Assembly: GCF_024172165.1 (NCBI RefSeq)
Contig: NZ_JAMZEB010000001.1
Span: 790,442-854,441, forward strand
Direction of reading: 5' to 3'
Length of the DNA: 64,000 nt
Source: Nonomuraea thailandensis
GTDB lineage: Bacteria > Actinomycetota > Actinomycetes > Streptosporangiales > Streptosporangiaceae
A program made the translations under genes and the position numbers. The notes under the pieces were generated by a model, which ran no database searches, was not told the DNA's origin, and saw only the letters and a program-made list of their open reading frames with translations. Positions 37,930-46,245 of this stretch are shown here, piece by piece; position 1 is the first letter of the stretch; the number at the start of each line of letters is the position of its first letter.

Positions 37930-39336
37930 TCACATGCAGTCGGGGATGTCGTTGCCGTTGTTGTCCTTGGCCTCGTCGTTTCCCCAGCGCGACAGGTAGT
38001 AGGCCGAGACCCACTGGTTCTGCCACGGGTTGCCCGAGTCCAGATCGGTCTTCAGCCACCAATGGTTGAACGAATTCCCCGACTGGACGATCGGTCCCCA
38101 CGTACGGCAGTAGACGTAGTTGGTTCCCCGCAACAGGGTCCCGGTCCGGGTGCCGCCCGGCGTGGCGTACCCGGGGGCGTCGGCGAAGGTGTCCACCCAG
38201 TACTTGCCCGGGGCCGGGCCGGTTCCGCCGGTGACGTACTGCATGTACCGGTTCCAGTCCCAGTAGGGTCCGGGGTCGGTGTGGTCGTTGCCCGGAACCT
38301 CGCTGTGCGCCACGATGTGGGCCCGATCCTTCGGAATGCCGTACCGGTCGGCGATGTTACGCGTCAGCGCCGCCGACGAGCGGTACATCGCATCGGTGAA
38401 CCAGGTCGCGTCCGACACGAAGCCCTCGTGCTCGATGCCGACCGATCTGCTGTTCAGGTTGTAGACGTGGTAGGCGATGTCCTTCTCGCGGACCATCTGG
38501 GTGATGTCGCCGTCCGACGACCGCACGACGTAGTGCGAGGACACCAGCTGATTCGAGGGCCTGTTGGGGTTCTGGAACCAGGAGATGGTGCCGGCGTAAT
38601 AGCCCTGGGCCACGTGGATGACGATCCGGTCGATCGCAGAGCTGACCGGTCTGTTCGCGACGCTGTAGCTGTTGCTCGACGCCGGCACCCAGTGCGCGGA
38701 CGGATAGTCCACCGAGGCGGCGCCGAAGTCACTTCGCGGATCGGGCACCTTCTCGTAGCCGCCGCGTTCCGGCCGGAGAAACCGCGGCGCGATCACCACC
38801 ACCTCCCCCGATGGGGCTTTCGCCCGTACGCCTCTGCCGAGCACCTCGTAGACGCCCTCGGCGAACAACCGGGCCACCTCGGGCGAGGAGGCGTGGGTGT
38901 AGGCGGCCACAGCCGGATACCACGCCGCGGGATCCTTGCGCGCGACCACGCTCAACCCCAGCTCGTCGGCGTGGGAGCGCAGTAACGCCGCGCCGCCGTG
39001 CACGTTCACGGCGTCGTTCGTCCGTAGCGCCGCCACCGGCTCACCGGTGAGCTCAGCCGCCTTCTCAAGGGTTCGGGTGACGGGATTGCTGACCAGGTGC
39101 ATGATGCCGTAGCCGCCGGAGGCGCTCGGCTTTCCGTCATGACCGTCGAGGTGCGTCTGTGAGTAGGCAAGCGCGGCCAGTACATCGCCCGGCACGTCGT
39201 AGGCGGCACCGGCGCGCGCGAACGCCTCCGACAGGGGCGACTGCGACACGGCCTGGGCCGGTCCGGCCGCGAGGGGAACGGTCAGGACAAGGGAGACGGC
39301 GAGCGCCGCCGCGGTGCGGGTACGGCGTGGATTCAT
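37930..39336 (-). CDS. Secreted N-acetylmuramoyl-L-alanine amidase (Amidase_2/PGRP fold)
   Basis: 468 residues. A Sec signal peptide (AALAVSLVLTVPLAAGPAQA) is followed by a lysozyme/transglycosylase-like N-terminal helical domain (FARAGAAYDVPGDVLAALAYSQ) and then an Amidase_2 domain. The zinc ligands are visible: IDRIVIHVAQGY (first His), IVAHSEVPGNDHTDPGPYWDW (second His and Asp region), with IEHEGF in between. The C terminus (TWGPIVQSGNSFNHWWLKTD) looks like an SH3-type wall-binding module. It should cleave the amide bond between muramic acid and the peptide outside the cell. ATG 39336 follows AGAGGAG. It lies 79 bp after the dead subtilase gene on the same strand. Confidence 0.9.
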   Translation of the reverse strand: MNPRRTRTAAALAVSLVLTVPLAAGPAQAVSQSPLSEAFARAGAAYDVPGDVLAALAYSQTHLDGHDGKPSASGGYGIMHLVSNPVTRTLEKAAELTGEPVAALRTNDAVNVHGGAALLRSHADELGLSVVARKDPAAWYPAVAAYTHASSPEVARLFAEGVYEVLGRGVRAKAPSGEVVVIAPRFLRPERGGYEKVPDPRSDFGAASVDYPSAHWVPASSNSYSVANRPVSSAIDRIVIHVAQGYYAGTISWFQNPNRPSNQLVSSHYVVRSSDGDITQMVREKDIAYHVYNLNSRSVGIEHEGFVSDATWFTDAMYRSSAALTRNIADRYGIPKDRAHIVAHSEVPGNDHTDPGPYWDWNRYMQYVTGGTGPAPGKYWVDTFADAPGYATPGGTRTGTLLRGTNYVYCRTWGPIVQSGNSFNHWWLKTDLDSGNPWQNQWVSAYYLSRWGNDEAKDNNGNDIPDCM

Positions 39337-39415
39337 CGGAACTCCTCTAACGGCGGCGGGTTCGCGAGCACGACTGCGAGCGGTCGGGCGGATCCGTGTC
39401 CCGGCACGGATGTCC

Positions 39416-40396
39416 TCACGGGCCCACGTGGAGCATGAGGTTCGGTGCCTCGGGCGAAGGGTTGCGGATCAGGCCGGGCGTGGCCTGGTTCACCAGCGCC
39501 TGCTGCACTTGGGCGGGGGTCCAGGCCGGCTGCTCGGCCAGGAGAAGGGCGGCGGCTCCGGCCACCAGGCCGGCAGAGTTCAGCGTAGGCGCGTATTCGT
39601 CGCTGCCGCCGCCGATGGCCATGACGGAGAACCACGCGAAGAGGTCGACGTTGGGGCCGGTGCGGGTGATTCTCGACTCGATGAGGTCTCCCCAGGTCCG
39701 CCCGACGGTGATGGTGTCGCTCAGCCGGGCCGGCGACACCTTCGTCGAGTCACGATCGCCGGAGGAATCGGCCATGCCCGAGTCGGCGACCAGCGTGACA
39801 CCGCTTCTGATGAGCCGCAGTGCCGCCGCGTCAACGGCAGAGTCCGCGCCGACCGCCACGTTCAGCACCGCCACCGCCGGCTTGACGGCATTCGCGGTCA
39901 CCCAGTCCAGCCCCTGGACAAGCCGTTCCGGAGTGGTGGTGTTGGCGCAGGCCATCACCCGCACTCCGATGATCCGCACCTCCTTGGCCACCCCGTGCCT
40001 CGCGCCGCCCACGGCGCTGGCCAGCCCGGTGCCCCAGTTGTCGAACAGGGGGCACTGCGGATTTCCGGTGAAGTCGGGTCCGTTGACGGCTCGGCCGCCG
40101 AACGTGGTGTGCGTCGTCGAGATCCGGTCACCAAGGACATAGGCGTGCACGTTGCGGCCGGTGGTCCGCCACGAGAACGTCCCGGAGGGCTGAAGATCGC
40201 GCTGATCCAGGACGTCCAGTGCCTGCGGAGGGTCGGTCTGGGTACCGGGCGATCCCGGATCGGAAGCCGCTGGTCGCGCTGCTTCCGCGGCAGCTCCCCT
40301 GGCACCGGCAGGTACTCCTGTGCCGGCGGCGACGAGCCCGCCACAGAGCAACGCGGCCAGAATCTGCGCCCGGATGCGCATTCGTACCCTCATCAT
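39416..40396 (-). CDS. Secreted subtilase-fold pseudoprotease (S8 proteinase-K-like, catalytic residues lost)
   Basis: 326 residues, intact, with a signal peptide (AQILAALLCGGLVAAGTG) and AAGGAGAGC before the ATG. The core aligns throughout with proteinase-K-like S8 peptidases (THTTFGGRAV, GLDWVTANAVKPAVAVLNVAVG, SPARLSDTITVG, AGAAALLLAEQPAWTPAQVQQAL). The active-site positions differ: Asp is G89 (VLGDRI), His is W121 (DNWGTG), the oxyanion Asn is M208, and Ser is L272 (PTLNSAG). The fold seems kept while catalysis is gone, which suggests a binding or scaffolding role. The residue alignment is by eye. It precedes the amidase gene and may be cotranscribed. Confidence 0.8.
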   Translation of the reverse strand: MMRVRMRIRAQILAALLCGGLVAAGTGVPAGARGAAAEAARPAASDPGSPGTQTDPPQALDVLDQRDLQPSGTFSWRTTGRNVHAYVLGDRISTTHTTFGGRAVNGPDFTGNPQCPLFDNWGTGLASAVGGARHGVAKEVRIIGVRVMACANTTTPERLVQGLDWVTANAVKPAVAVLNVAVGADSAVDAAALRLIRSGVTLVADSGMADSSGDRDSTKVSPARLSDTITVGRTWGDLIESRITRTGPNVDLFAWFSVMAIGGGSDEYAPTLNSAGLVAGAAALLLAEQPAWTPAQVQQALVNQATPGLIRNPSPEAPNLMLHVGP

Positions 40397-40789
40397 GCTC
40401 TCCTTGTCGCAGCCGGTTCACCCATGGGGTCATGACAAAACGGCAGGGGAATTGTCCGGACATGGCTCGGTGACAGAGCCCGCCGTGGCACGGCAGCCCG
40501 TTCGGTGATGGGAATCTCTGAAGGCATGCGCGCTGTTGACCAGCGATTGCCTCCTTGCTATAAAAGCGCCCGGCGATATCGGGTGAGGTACAGCATCAGG
40601 AGTTGATCGTCGCAGCAATCGTAGATGGCCCGCTGACTCGCGGACAGCGCATCTTTTGCCATAGAGCGCTGCTTGACTGCCAGTTGAGTCCGCGGTCTCT
40701 GCGGCGGACTCGGACTGACGTGATCGAACGGCGGTCCAGCAGCGGGTCTCCGTTCGCGTGCATGGCGAGGTACTCGAAGCCGGCCACCG
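40397..40789. other. Intergenic region with a terminator-like hairpin
   Basis: About 390 bp between ddl-like and subtilase-like genes. GAGTCCGC (40686-40693) and GCGGACTC (40704-40711) form a perfect 8-bp stem about 80 bp after the ligase stop, a possible terminator. An AT-richer stretch near 40550-40570 could be the promoter of the subtilase-amidase pair. No gene is recognised. Confidence 0.5.
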
Positions 40790-41803
40790 TCACGCGCGTA
40801 CGGCCAGCCGGCAGATTCGTTCGCAGAGGTCCGGGAAGGAGACCCCGGCGGCCTGTGCCGACTGCGGGAAGAAGCTCGTGGCGGTCAGTGCGGGAAGGGT
40901 GTTCGCCTCCAGGCACCAGATCCCGCCCTCGTGGTCCATGCGGAAGTCGACCCGGCTGTACGCGCCGAGCCTGAGGGTGGCGTGCACCCTCACCGCCAGC
41001 GACTGCAACTTTCCCTGCAGGCCGGCGGAGATGTCCGCGGGGAAGTCGTGCAGGGATTCGCCGGCCCGGCACCTGGCCTCGTAGTCGAAGATCGCCTTGT
41101 CGCCGAGCAAGATCTCCCCCACGGCCAGTGGCACACCGTCGAGCACACCGACCACAAACTCCCGTCCCGGCACGAAACGTTCGACGAGCACGTCCGCGTC
41201 GTGCGCGCGCGCCAGACGTACGGCGACCGGCAGTTGCTCGTGCTCCCTGACCAGGCTGAGCCCGATGGAGGAGACCTGCGCGTTGGGCTTGACGACCATC
41301 GGACCGTCGAACGGCGGAAGATCGGTCACGGTATCCGCCGCCCGCAGCAGCCTCCACGGAGCGGTTTGGATGCCCGCGGCCCGCAAGAGCCGTTTGGTCA
41401 GATCCTTGTCCATGGCGATGGTGCTCGCCAGGCGGCCGCTACCGGTGTAGGGCGGCCCAGCGGTGTCGAGGATCGCCTGGATGACGCCGTTCTCGCCCGC
41501 TCCCCCATGCAGCGCAAGAAAGATCACATCCGCGTCCAGCAGCTCCTGGACCAGCCTGGGCGACACCCTTCCATGACGCAGAGCCGCCAGGGCGAGCGGC
41601 ACCGCGGCGACCGGCGTCCGTGGCCCGCTCTCCTGCTCGGCGGGGCCGAGCCGGCCCTCGCCGGTGTCGAAGGCGTCCGCCTGGTGCCCGCGCTCGCGCA
41701 GGGCCGTCACCACCTGCACCGCGCTGGCGACCGAGACGCTCCGTTCCGCGCCGCCCCCGCCGAAGAGCACGGCCACACGGAAGCGTTGAGGCGGCGGTTT
41801 CAT
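40790..41803 (-). CDS. D-alanine--D-alanine ligase-like protein (ATP-grasp)
   Basis: 337 residues of Ddl architecture: VAVLFGGGGAERSVSVASA with the N-terminal Glu (E20), LALHGGAGENGVIQAILD and PYTGSGRLASTIAMDKDLTKRLL, then the ATP-grasp part. VVKPNAQVSSIGLS replaces the usual GSSVG loop, and DYEARC (240-245) has Cys where D-Ala-D-Ala ligases have the specificity Tyr of DYEAKY. D286, E299 and N301 (LEANTLP) keep magnesium binding. These differences suggest an altered second substrate, as in depsipeptide or D-Ser ligases (inference). The ATG at 41803 overlaps the stop of the small gene before it. It is probably a paralogue of the housekeeping ligase. Confidence 0.85.
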   Translation of the reverse strand: MKPPPQRFRVAVLFGGGGAERSVSVASAVQVVTALRERGHQADAFDTGEGRLGPAEQESGPRTPVAAVPLALAALRHGRVSPRLVQELLDADVIFLALHGGAGENGVIQAILDTAGPPYTGSGRLASTIAMDKDLTKRLLRAAGIQTAPWRLLRAADTVTDLPPFDGPMVVKPNAQVSSIGLSLVREHEQLPVAVRLARAHDADVLVERFVPGREFVVGVLDGVPLAVGEILLGDKAIFDYEARCRAGESLHDFPADISAGLQGKLQSLAVRVHATLRLGAYSRVDFRMDHEGGIWCLEANTLPALTATSFFPQSAQAAGVSFPDLCERICRLAVRA

Positions 41804-42195
41804 GAGGCCCGGTACGTTTCGAACGCTCGCGCGATCTCACTTATGTCGTCATACAAGTGCATCGCGTCTTCCATGATGAGGAGCTCCGTCTGAACCCGCT
41901 TGCCCTCCGCCTCGGCCGCTGCCATATACGCGTCGATGGGAGTGACGAGGTCATCGGGCACCCGGCTCGGATCACCGACCACGACGGCCAGGCCGGAATT
42001 CCACAAGAGCAGGGTCGCGACGATGGCCGGCCTGTCGTGCATGGTGCGGGAATCGACGAGAGCGACGCGCGCGTCCGTCGCGATCTCACCTGCACCTCGG
42101 ATCACGGCCTCCGGCGTGAGCACTGCGGTGATCTCGAAGGTATGGCACGGATCAGGCACTCCACGAGTCAGCATGACCACGGGAGTAGAGGGCAA
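41800..42195 (-). CDS. Hypothetical protein translationally coupled to the ligase
   Basis: 131 residues starting at a TTG (42195) after AGGTGAAG, or at an in-frame ATG at 42174. Sequence elements are TFEITAVLTPEAVIRGAGE, TDARVALVDSRTMHDRPAIV, a hydrophobic VATLLLWNSGLAVVVGDPS and a helical acidic end (LIMEDAMHLYDDISEIARAF). It looks like a soluble alpha/beta protein. Its TGA overlaps the ligase ATG by four bases, so both are made together. I do not recognise the family. Confidence 0.65.
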   Translation of the reverse strand: MPSTPVVMLTRGVPDPCHTFEITAVLTPEAVIRGAGEIATDARVALVDSRTMHDRPAIVATLLLWNSGLAVVVGDPSRVPDDLVTPIDAYMAAAEAEGKRVQTELLIMEDAMHLYDDISEIARAFETYRAS

Positions 42196-42573
42196 CGTTC
42201 TTCACCTGTCATGTCGGAAGCTCTTCAGGAAGAGAAAGGCCGTAGCCCGCTCAGGACATTCGTCGCGTTACCGGCTGATCACGGCAGTCAGCGCCGGGTC
42301 CGGAGCGTTCCATCCGATGGTTATCATCCTCCGGATTCTGGACAGACTGAAACTACAATCGGTGGATGCGGGCGGACAAGCCGGATCGCTGTCGATCCCC
42401 GCTCGATTCCTGCCACGACACGATTCGCTACACCTCGGCCTCCCAGATTTTCTCACCTGGAACGCCGGCCTCTGCATACTCCCTAAGACAAGGCCAGCGC
42501 ACACTTTGACATGCAACCAAATGGCTGCTTAAGGTAAAGTGCAGCCTGACGGCTGCATATCTGGGATGGCACG
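42196..42573. promoter_or_regulatory. Divergent intergenic region with an inverted-repeat operator
   Basis: This 378-bp stretch lies between the minus-strand unknown gene and the ArsR-SRPBCC gene. TGCAGCC-TGAC-GGCTGCA at 42540-42557 is a perfect 7-4-7 inverted repeat 16 bp before the ATG; a half-site, ATGGCTGC, lies at 42521-42528. It is the likely ArsR autoregulatory site. The rest shows no gene. Confidence 0.6.
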
Positions 42574-43359
42574 ATGAATGAGGTTTTCAAGGCGCTGGCC
42601 GATGCCAGCCGTCGGCGGCTGCTCGAGAGCCTCGAGGCCAGCGATGGACAGACACTTCAGGAACTGTGCGCCGGGCTGGACATGGCCAGGCAGTCGGTGA
42701 GCAAGCACTTGGCGGTGCTGGAGGCGGCCAACTTGATGAGCACTGTGTGGCGGGGCCGGGAAAAGCTGCACTACCTCAACGCCGCGCCTCTCAGCGAGAT
42801 CGCCGAACGATGGATCAGCCGCTACAACCAGGCCCGGCTTGATGCCCTGGCCGATCTGAAGAAGGTTCTGGAGGAGAGCCGGAAGGGCAAGCCCTCGTTC
42901 GTGTACACGACCTACATCGGCACCACGCCCGAACGGCTGTGGCAGGCCCTGACCGACTCCGCCTTCACCCGGCGCTACTGGGAGACGACGTTCACGACGG
43001 ACTGGGCGCCGGGGTCCGTGATGACCTGGGACAACCATGGCGTGGTGATCGTCGATCCCGAGCAGGTGGTGCTGGTTTCCGAGCCCTGTCGCCGGCTGTC
43101 GTACACCTGGCACAGCTTTACGCCGGAGCTGGCGCAGCGGTTCGGGTGGGGGCAGAAGTTCCTCGGCAGGCTGGCGGGAGAGCGGCGCTCAAAGGTGACC
43201 TTCGACATCGAACAGGTCGAGCACAGGGTCAAGCTGACCGTCATCCACGACGACTTCGGCCCTGACAGCATGCTGGCCGAAACGGTCACCGAAGGGTGGC
43301 CGGAGGTGATCGCCAGCCTCAAGACTCTACTCGAGACCGGCACCCCTCTGCGGGCCTGA
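42574..43359 (+). CDS. ArsR-SRPBCC fusion protein
   Basis: 261 residues joining two domains. The ArsR winged helix (FKALADASRRRLLESLEASDGQTLQELCAGLDMARQSVSKHLAVLEAANL) fills residues 1-95. An AHSA1/SRPBCC domain (FVYTTYIGTTPERLWQALTDSAFTRRYW, KVTFDIEQVEHRVKLTVIHDDF) fills about 110-255. The same two domains are separate, coupled genes at 7219-8018. The SRPBCC pocket probably senses a hydrophobic ligand that relieves ArsR repression. The inverted repeat just upstream is the likely operator. No target other than itself is obvious nearby. Confidence 0.9.
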   Translation: MNEVFKALADASRRRLLESLEASDGQTLQELCAGLDMARQSVSKHLAVLEAANLMSTVWRGREKLHYLNAAPLSEIAERWISRYNQARLDALADLKKVLEESRKGKPSFVYTTYIGTTPERLWQALTDSAFTRRYWETTFTTDWAPGSVMTWDNHGVVIVDPEQVVLVSEPCRRLSYTWHSFTPELAQRFGWGQKFLGRLAGERRSKVTFDIEQVEHRVKLTVIHDDFGPDSMLAETVTEGWPEVIASLKTLLETGTPLRA

Positions 43360-43570
43360 GCCGCGCGCTCGCCGCAAGAAGCCCTGGAGCCGATCGACAG
43401 TCTGCCGCAGCCGAGCTTCCGCGACAAATGCCACGACCTCCCGGTCATCAGTGAGGGGCCATGGCGGGACGCCGCCGATCGGCCCATGCGGCGCGGGGCC
43501 TGATCGCAGCCGCATGGCACGCTTAAAGCACCCGGCGGCCTGTCAATCCCCTGAAAGCGTGGAGACGGTT

Positions 43571-44518
43571 CTATGCCACAGCGGTCCTCAGCAGGGCCGA
43601 TGAGGCTTGTCTCTTCTCGATCATCAGACGTTCGAATGTGATGGGCGGCAGGCCGTCGTTGGCGCTGTGCCGCCGGGTGGTGTTATAGAAGTCGGCGATC
43701 CAGGTGGCGATCTTCAGGCGGGCCTCGGCCCGAGTGCGGAACCGGTGGCGGTGCACGTACTCGACCTTGAGCGTGCTGTTGAACGCCTCGGCCGCGGCGT
43801 TGTCGAGCGCGCAGCCCACCCGCCCCATCGACTGGACCACGCCCAGGCGCCGGCACAGCTCCTGGTAGCGGGCAGCCGTGTATTCCGACCCGCGATCCGA
43901 ATGAAAGATCACCCCGTTCACGTCGCCGCCGCGGGTGGCCACCGCCATCTGTAGTGAGGCGCAGGTCAGCGCGGCGTCGTGGTGCCCGGACATGGCGTAG
44001 CCGAGCAGCCGGCGGGAGAACAGGTCCTCGACCGTGGCCAGATACAGCTTGCCCTCGCCGGTGTCGATCTGCGTCACATCGCCGCACCACAGCACGTCCG
44101 CGGCGACCGCGGTGAACTTCCGCCGCACCAGATCCGGGGCGGCCGGCCGCTTGCCCTGGCGGGTCAGCGAGCGCGGCTTGCGCCGCACACGGGCGACCAG
44201 GCCGAGCTCGGCCATCCGCGCCGCGACCGTGTTCTCCGACACCCGCCAGCCCGCCTCATGCAAGTCACGGGCGATGCGCGGCGAGCCGTAGGTGCCGCCG
44301 GACGCCTCGAACGAGCGGGTGATCTCCGCATCCAGGTCGGCTCGCCGGCGCTGCCGGGCGGTCGGCGTCTCCTGGCCGATGCGGTTCTTCCACTTGTAGT
44401 ACCAGGACTGCGAGACGCCCAGCGCCCGGCAGGAGACGGTGTGGTCGACGTCGTGCTCGGTCTTCTGGGAGCTGATGAAGGCCGCCACGCTTATCGGCCC
44501 ATCGCCTCTTTGACCCAC
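43571..44518 (-). CDS. IS3 family transposase, orfB (catalytic)
   Basis: 315 residues with an rve core: Asp in LWCGDVTQIDTGEGKLY, Asp in FHSDRGSEYTAARY, Glu in NAAAEAFNSTLKVEYVH, and the C-terminal YNTTRRHSANDGLPPITFE typical of IS3. The preceding helical domain (YGSPRIARDLHEAGWRVSENTVAARM) is intact. It overlaps the end of orfA by 28 bp in another frame, so it is expected to be made as an OrfAB fusion by -1 frameshifting. Confidence 0.9.
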   Translation of the reverse strand: MGQRGDGPISVAAFISSQKTEHDVDHTVSCRALGVSQSWYYKWKNRIGQETPTARQRRRADLDAEITRSFEASGGTYGSPRIARDLHEAGWRVSENTVAARMAELGLVARVRRKPRSLTRQGKRPAAPDLVRRKFTAVAADVLWCGDVTQIDTGEGKLYLATVEDLFSRRLLGYAMSGHHDAALTCASLQMAVATRGGDVNGVIFHSDRGSEYTAARYQELCRRLGVVQSMGRVGCALDNAAAEAFNSTLKVEYVHRHRFRTRAEARLKIATWIADFYNTTRRHSANDGLPPITFERLMIEKRQASSALLRTAVA

Positions 44519-44859
44519 AAGACCACCGAACGCTTGAGCACGTCACGCTCGTCTTCCAGCTGCTCGCGTTCTTTCTCCCAGGCAGCCTTCTCCTGGGCGT
44601 GCTGCTTGACCAGCGCGGCCTTCTCCCGCCGCAGCCGGGCCAGCTCCTCCTGCTCCGACTCCTCCAGCGCCTTGCCCCCGTTGCCGTTGTACTGCTCGTC
44701 CAGCCGATCCATCTGCACCCAATTGTGCAGCGTGTACGGGCTGATCCCCAGATCCCGCGCCACCTGCGCGACGGGCTTGCCGGTCTCCTTCACGATACGC
44801 ACCGCGCCCGCCCGGAACTCCGGATCAAAGCGCCGCCGCGTGACTGCTGCCACGACCAA
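44491..44859 (-). CDS. IS3 family transposase, orfA (helix-turn-helix)
   Basis: 122 residues: RRRFDPEFRAGAVRIVKETG and VAQVARDLGISPYTLHNWV form the IS3 helix-turn-helix. A coiled-coil region rich in Glu/Lys (EESEQEELARLRREKAALV) follows and would carry a leucine-zipper dimer interface. A plausible start is GTG/ATG near 44859. It is downstream-coupled to orfB. Confidence 0.88.
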   Translation of the reverse strand: MVVAAVTRRRFDPEFRAGAVRIVKETGKPVAQVARDLGISPYTLHNWVQMDRLDEQYNGNGGKALEESEQEELARLRREKAALVKQHAQEKAAWEKEREQLEDERDVLKRSVVLWVKEAMGR

Positions 44860-44979
44860 ACCTCTCCCGGTTCGGTCTCCACGCTACGAGGGGAAGGCCA
44901 GGCCGGAGAGCCCGCGCACGATCAGGCGCCGCCGACCTGGCCAACAGCATCAGCCCCAATAGTGGCCTTGGTGATAGGC

Positions 44980-45933
44980 CTATGTCATGGCCTTGTTGTC
45001 GTGGTTGTCGTGGTTGTCGTGCTGTCTCCGATATCTGCCGGGCGACATCCCGAACTCCCGCTTGAATGCCTTGGCGAAGGCGAACTCCGAGGAGTAACCG
45101 CCAGATTCGGCGACGACGCGTAGCGAGACGTCACTGGTAGACAGAAGCCGGCTGGCAAGGGTCATACGCCACCAGGTCAGGTAGGCCAGCGGCGGCTGGC
45201 CCACGACCGTGGTGAACCGTCGCGCGAAGGCCGCACGCGACAGACCGGCGCGCGCACCGAGCTCCTCCACGGTCCATGGGCGGGCGGGGTCGCTGTGCAG
45301 GGCGTGCAGGGCGGCAGCGATCGCCGAGTCGGCCAGTGCGGCAGACCAGCCGGTGACCGCCTGCTCGCCGTGCTCGTGGAGCCAGGCCCGCAGGATGTAG
45401 AGCAGCAGCGAGTCGAGCAGCGCCGGCACCAGCGCGTCAGAGCCGGCCCCTGGCCGTTCCAGTTCGGTGCCCAGCAGTTCTACGGCGGCGCGCAGCGCCG
45501 GATGTGTGCCGATTCTGGCCGGCAGATAGACGACATCAGGGAGTCCGCTGAGGAGCGGATGTGCCCGCGTCCGGCTGAGCCGATAGGCGCCGCACAGCAT
45601 GAGCGTGGCCGGGCCCGCGCCCTGCGGCAACTCCGCTTCCTCGCTCAGCACCCAGTTCCCGTCCTGCTCCTGGATGACGTCGGTCAGCGGCGTCGTGGGA
45701 TCGTCCGCAATCGCGTGCCCGCGCCCGTGCGCGAGGAACACCACGTCGCCAGGGCCGAGCCGAATCGGCTCCCGCCCGGGCAGTAGGAGCCAGCAGGTGC
45801 CCTGCAAAATGACGTGGAAACCGGCCCCGTCGGAGGGCGTGAACCGCATGCCCCATGGCGCGGACATGAGCGTGCGTGAAGAATGCGGGACACCGGTGCG
45901 CATGGCGATGATCGCGTCACTGAGCACGTCCAT
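44980..45933 (-). CDS. AraC family regulator with N-terminal cupin
   Basis: About 317 residues. An N-terminal cupin-like sensor (DAIIAMRTGVPHSSRTLMSAPWGMRFTP, FHVILQGTCWLLLPG, GDVVFLAHGRGHAIAD) is followed by two helix-turn-helix motifs (WTVEELGARAGLSRAAFARRFTTVVG; SLRVVAESGGYSSEFAFAKAFKREFGMSPGRYRR). The start is placed at ATG 45933 (DVLSDAI is the usual family start); an in-frame ATG at 45954 adds seven residues. The C terminus ends in a triplicated D-N-H unit encoded by a short tandem repeat. No obvious target adjoins it; it faces away from the TetR gene. Confidence 0.85.
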   Translation of the reverse strand: MDVLSDAIIAMRTGVPHSSRTLMSAPWGMRFTPSDGAGFHVILQGTCWLLLPGREPIRLGPGDVVFLAHGRGHAIADDPTTPLTDVIQEQDGNWVLSEEAELPQGAGPATLMLCGAYRLSRTRAHPLLSGLPDVVYLPARIGTHPALRAAVELLGTELERPGAGSDALVPALLDSLLLYILRAWLHEHGEQAVTGWSAALADSAIAAALHALHSDPARPWTVEELGARAGLSRAAFARRFTTVVGQPPLAYLTWWRMTLASRLLSTSDVSLRVVAESGGYSSEFAFAKAFKREFGMSPGRYRRQHDNHDNHDNKAMT

Positions 45934-46245
45934 GTCACAATCATAGTCAATCATCCATTGATGTAGACGATCAGACAGATATCAAAGACTTGGCGGCATG
46001 GAGAATCTCATCCGCCGATCAGTAGCGTCTGGCTCTACGATCCAGGCCTCGGTGATCAACCGCACCTTCGACCTGGCGGACGTCGCAGAGGCTTGCGTTT
46101 AAGGTCGCAGTGGGTTCTCGGCTCGTGAAGATGATCATTTGAGAAACGGATGCTGCGGCGGGATCGGCTGTGGGCTTTGAAGCGTGTGTACGTGAAGCGC
46201 CACGGGGCCCGAGCGGCGGATGCCGTTGGCCCGGTTGAGGTCTGT

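Larger units (their letters stand above)
43556..44885 (-). mobile_element. IS3 family insertion sequence, about 1.33 kb
   Basis: AGCGTGGAGAC at 43556-43566 and its complement GTCTCCACGCT at 44875-44885 are inverted repeats flanking an orfA/orfB pair on the minus strand. The true tips may lie a few bases further out (TGAAAGCG on the left). The insertion lies between the ArsR-SRPBCC and AraC genes and interrupts no recognised gene. Confidence 0.8.
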
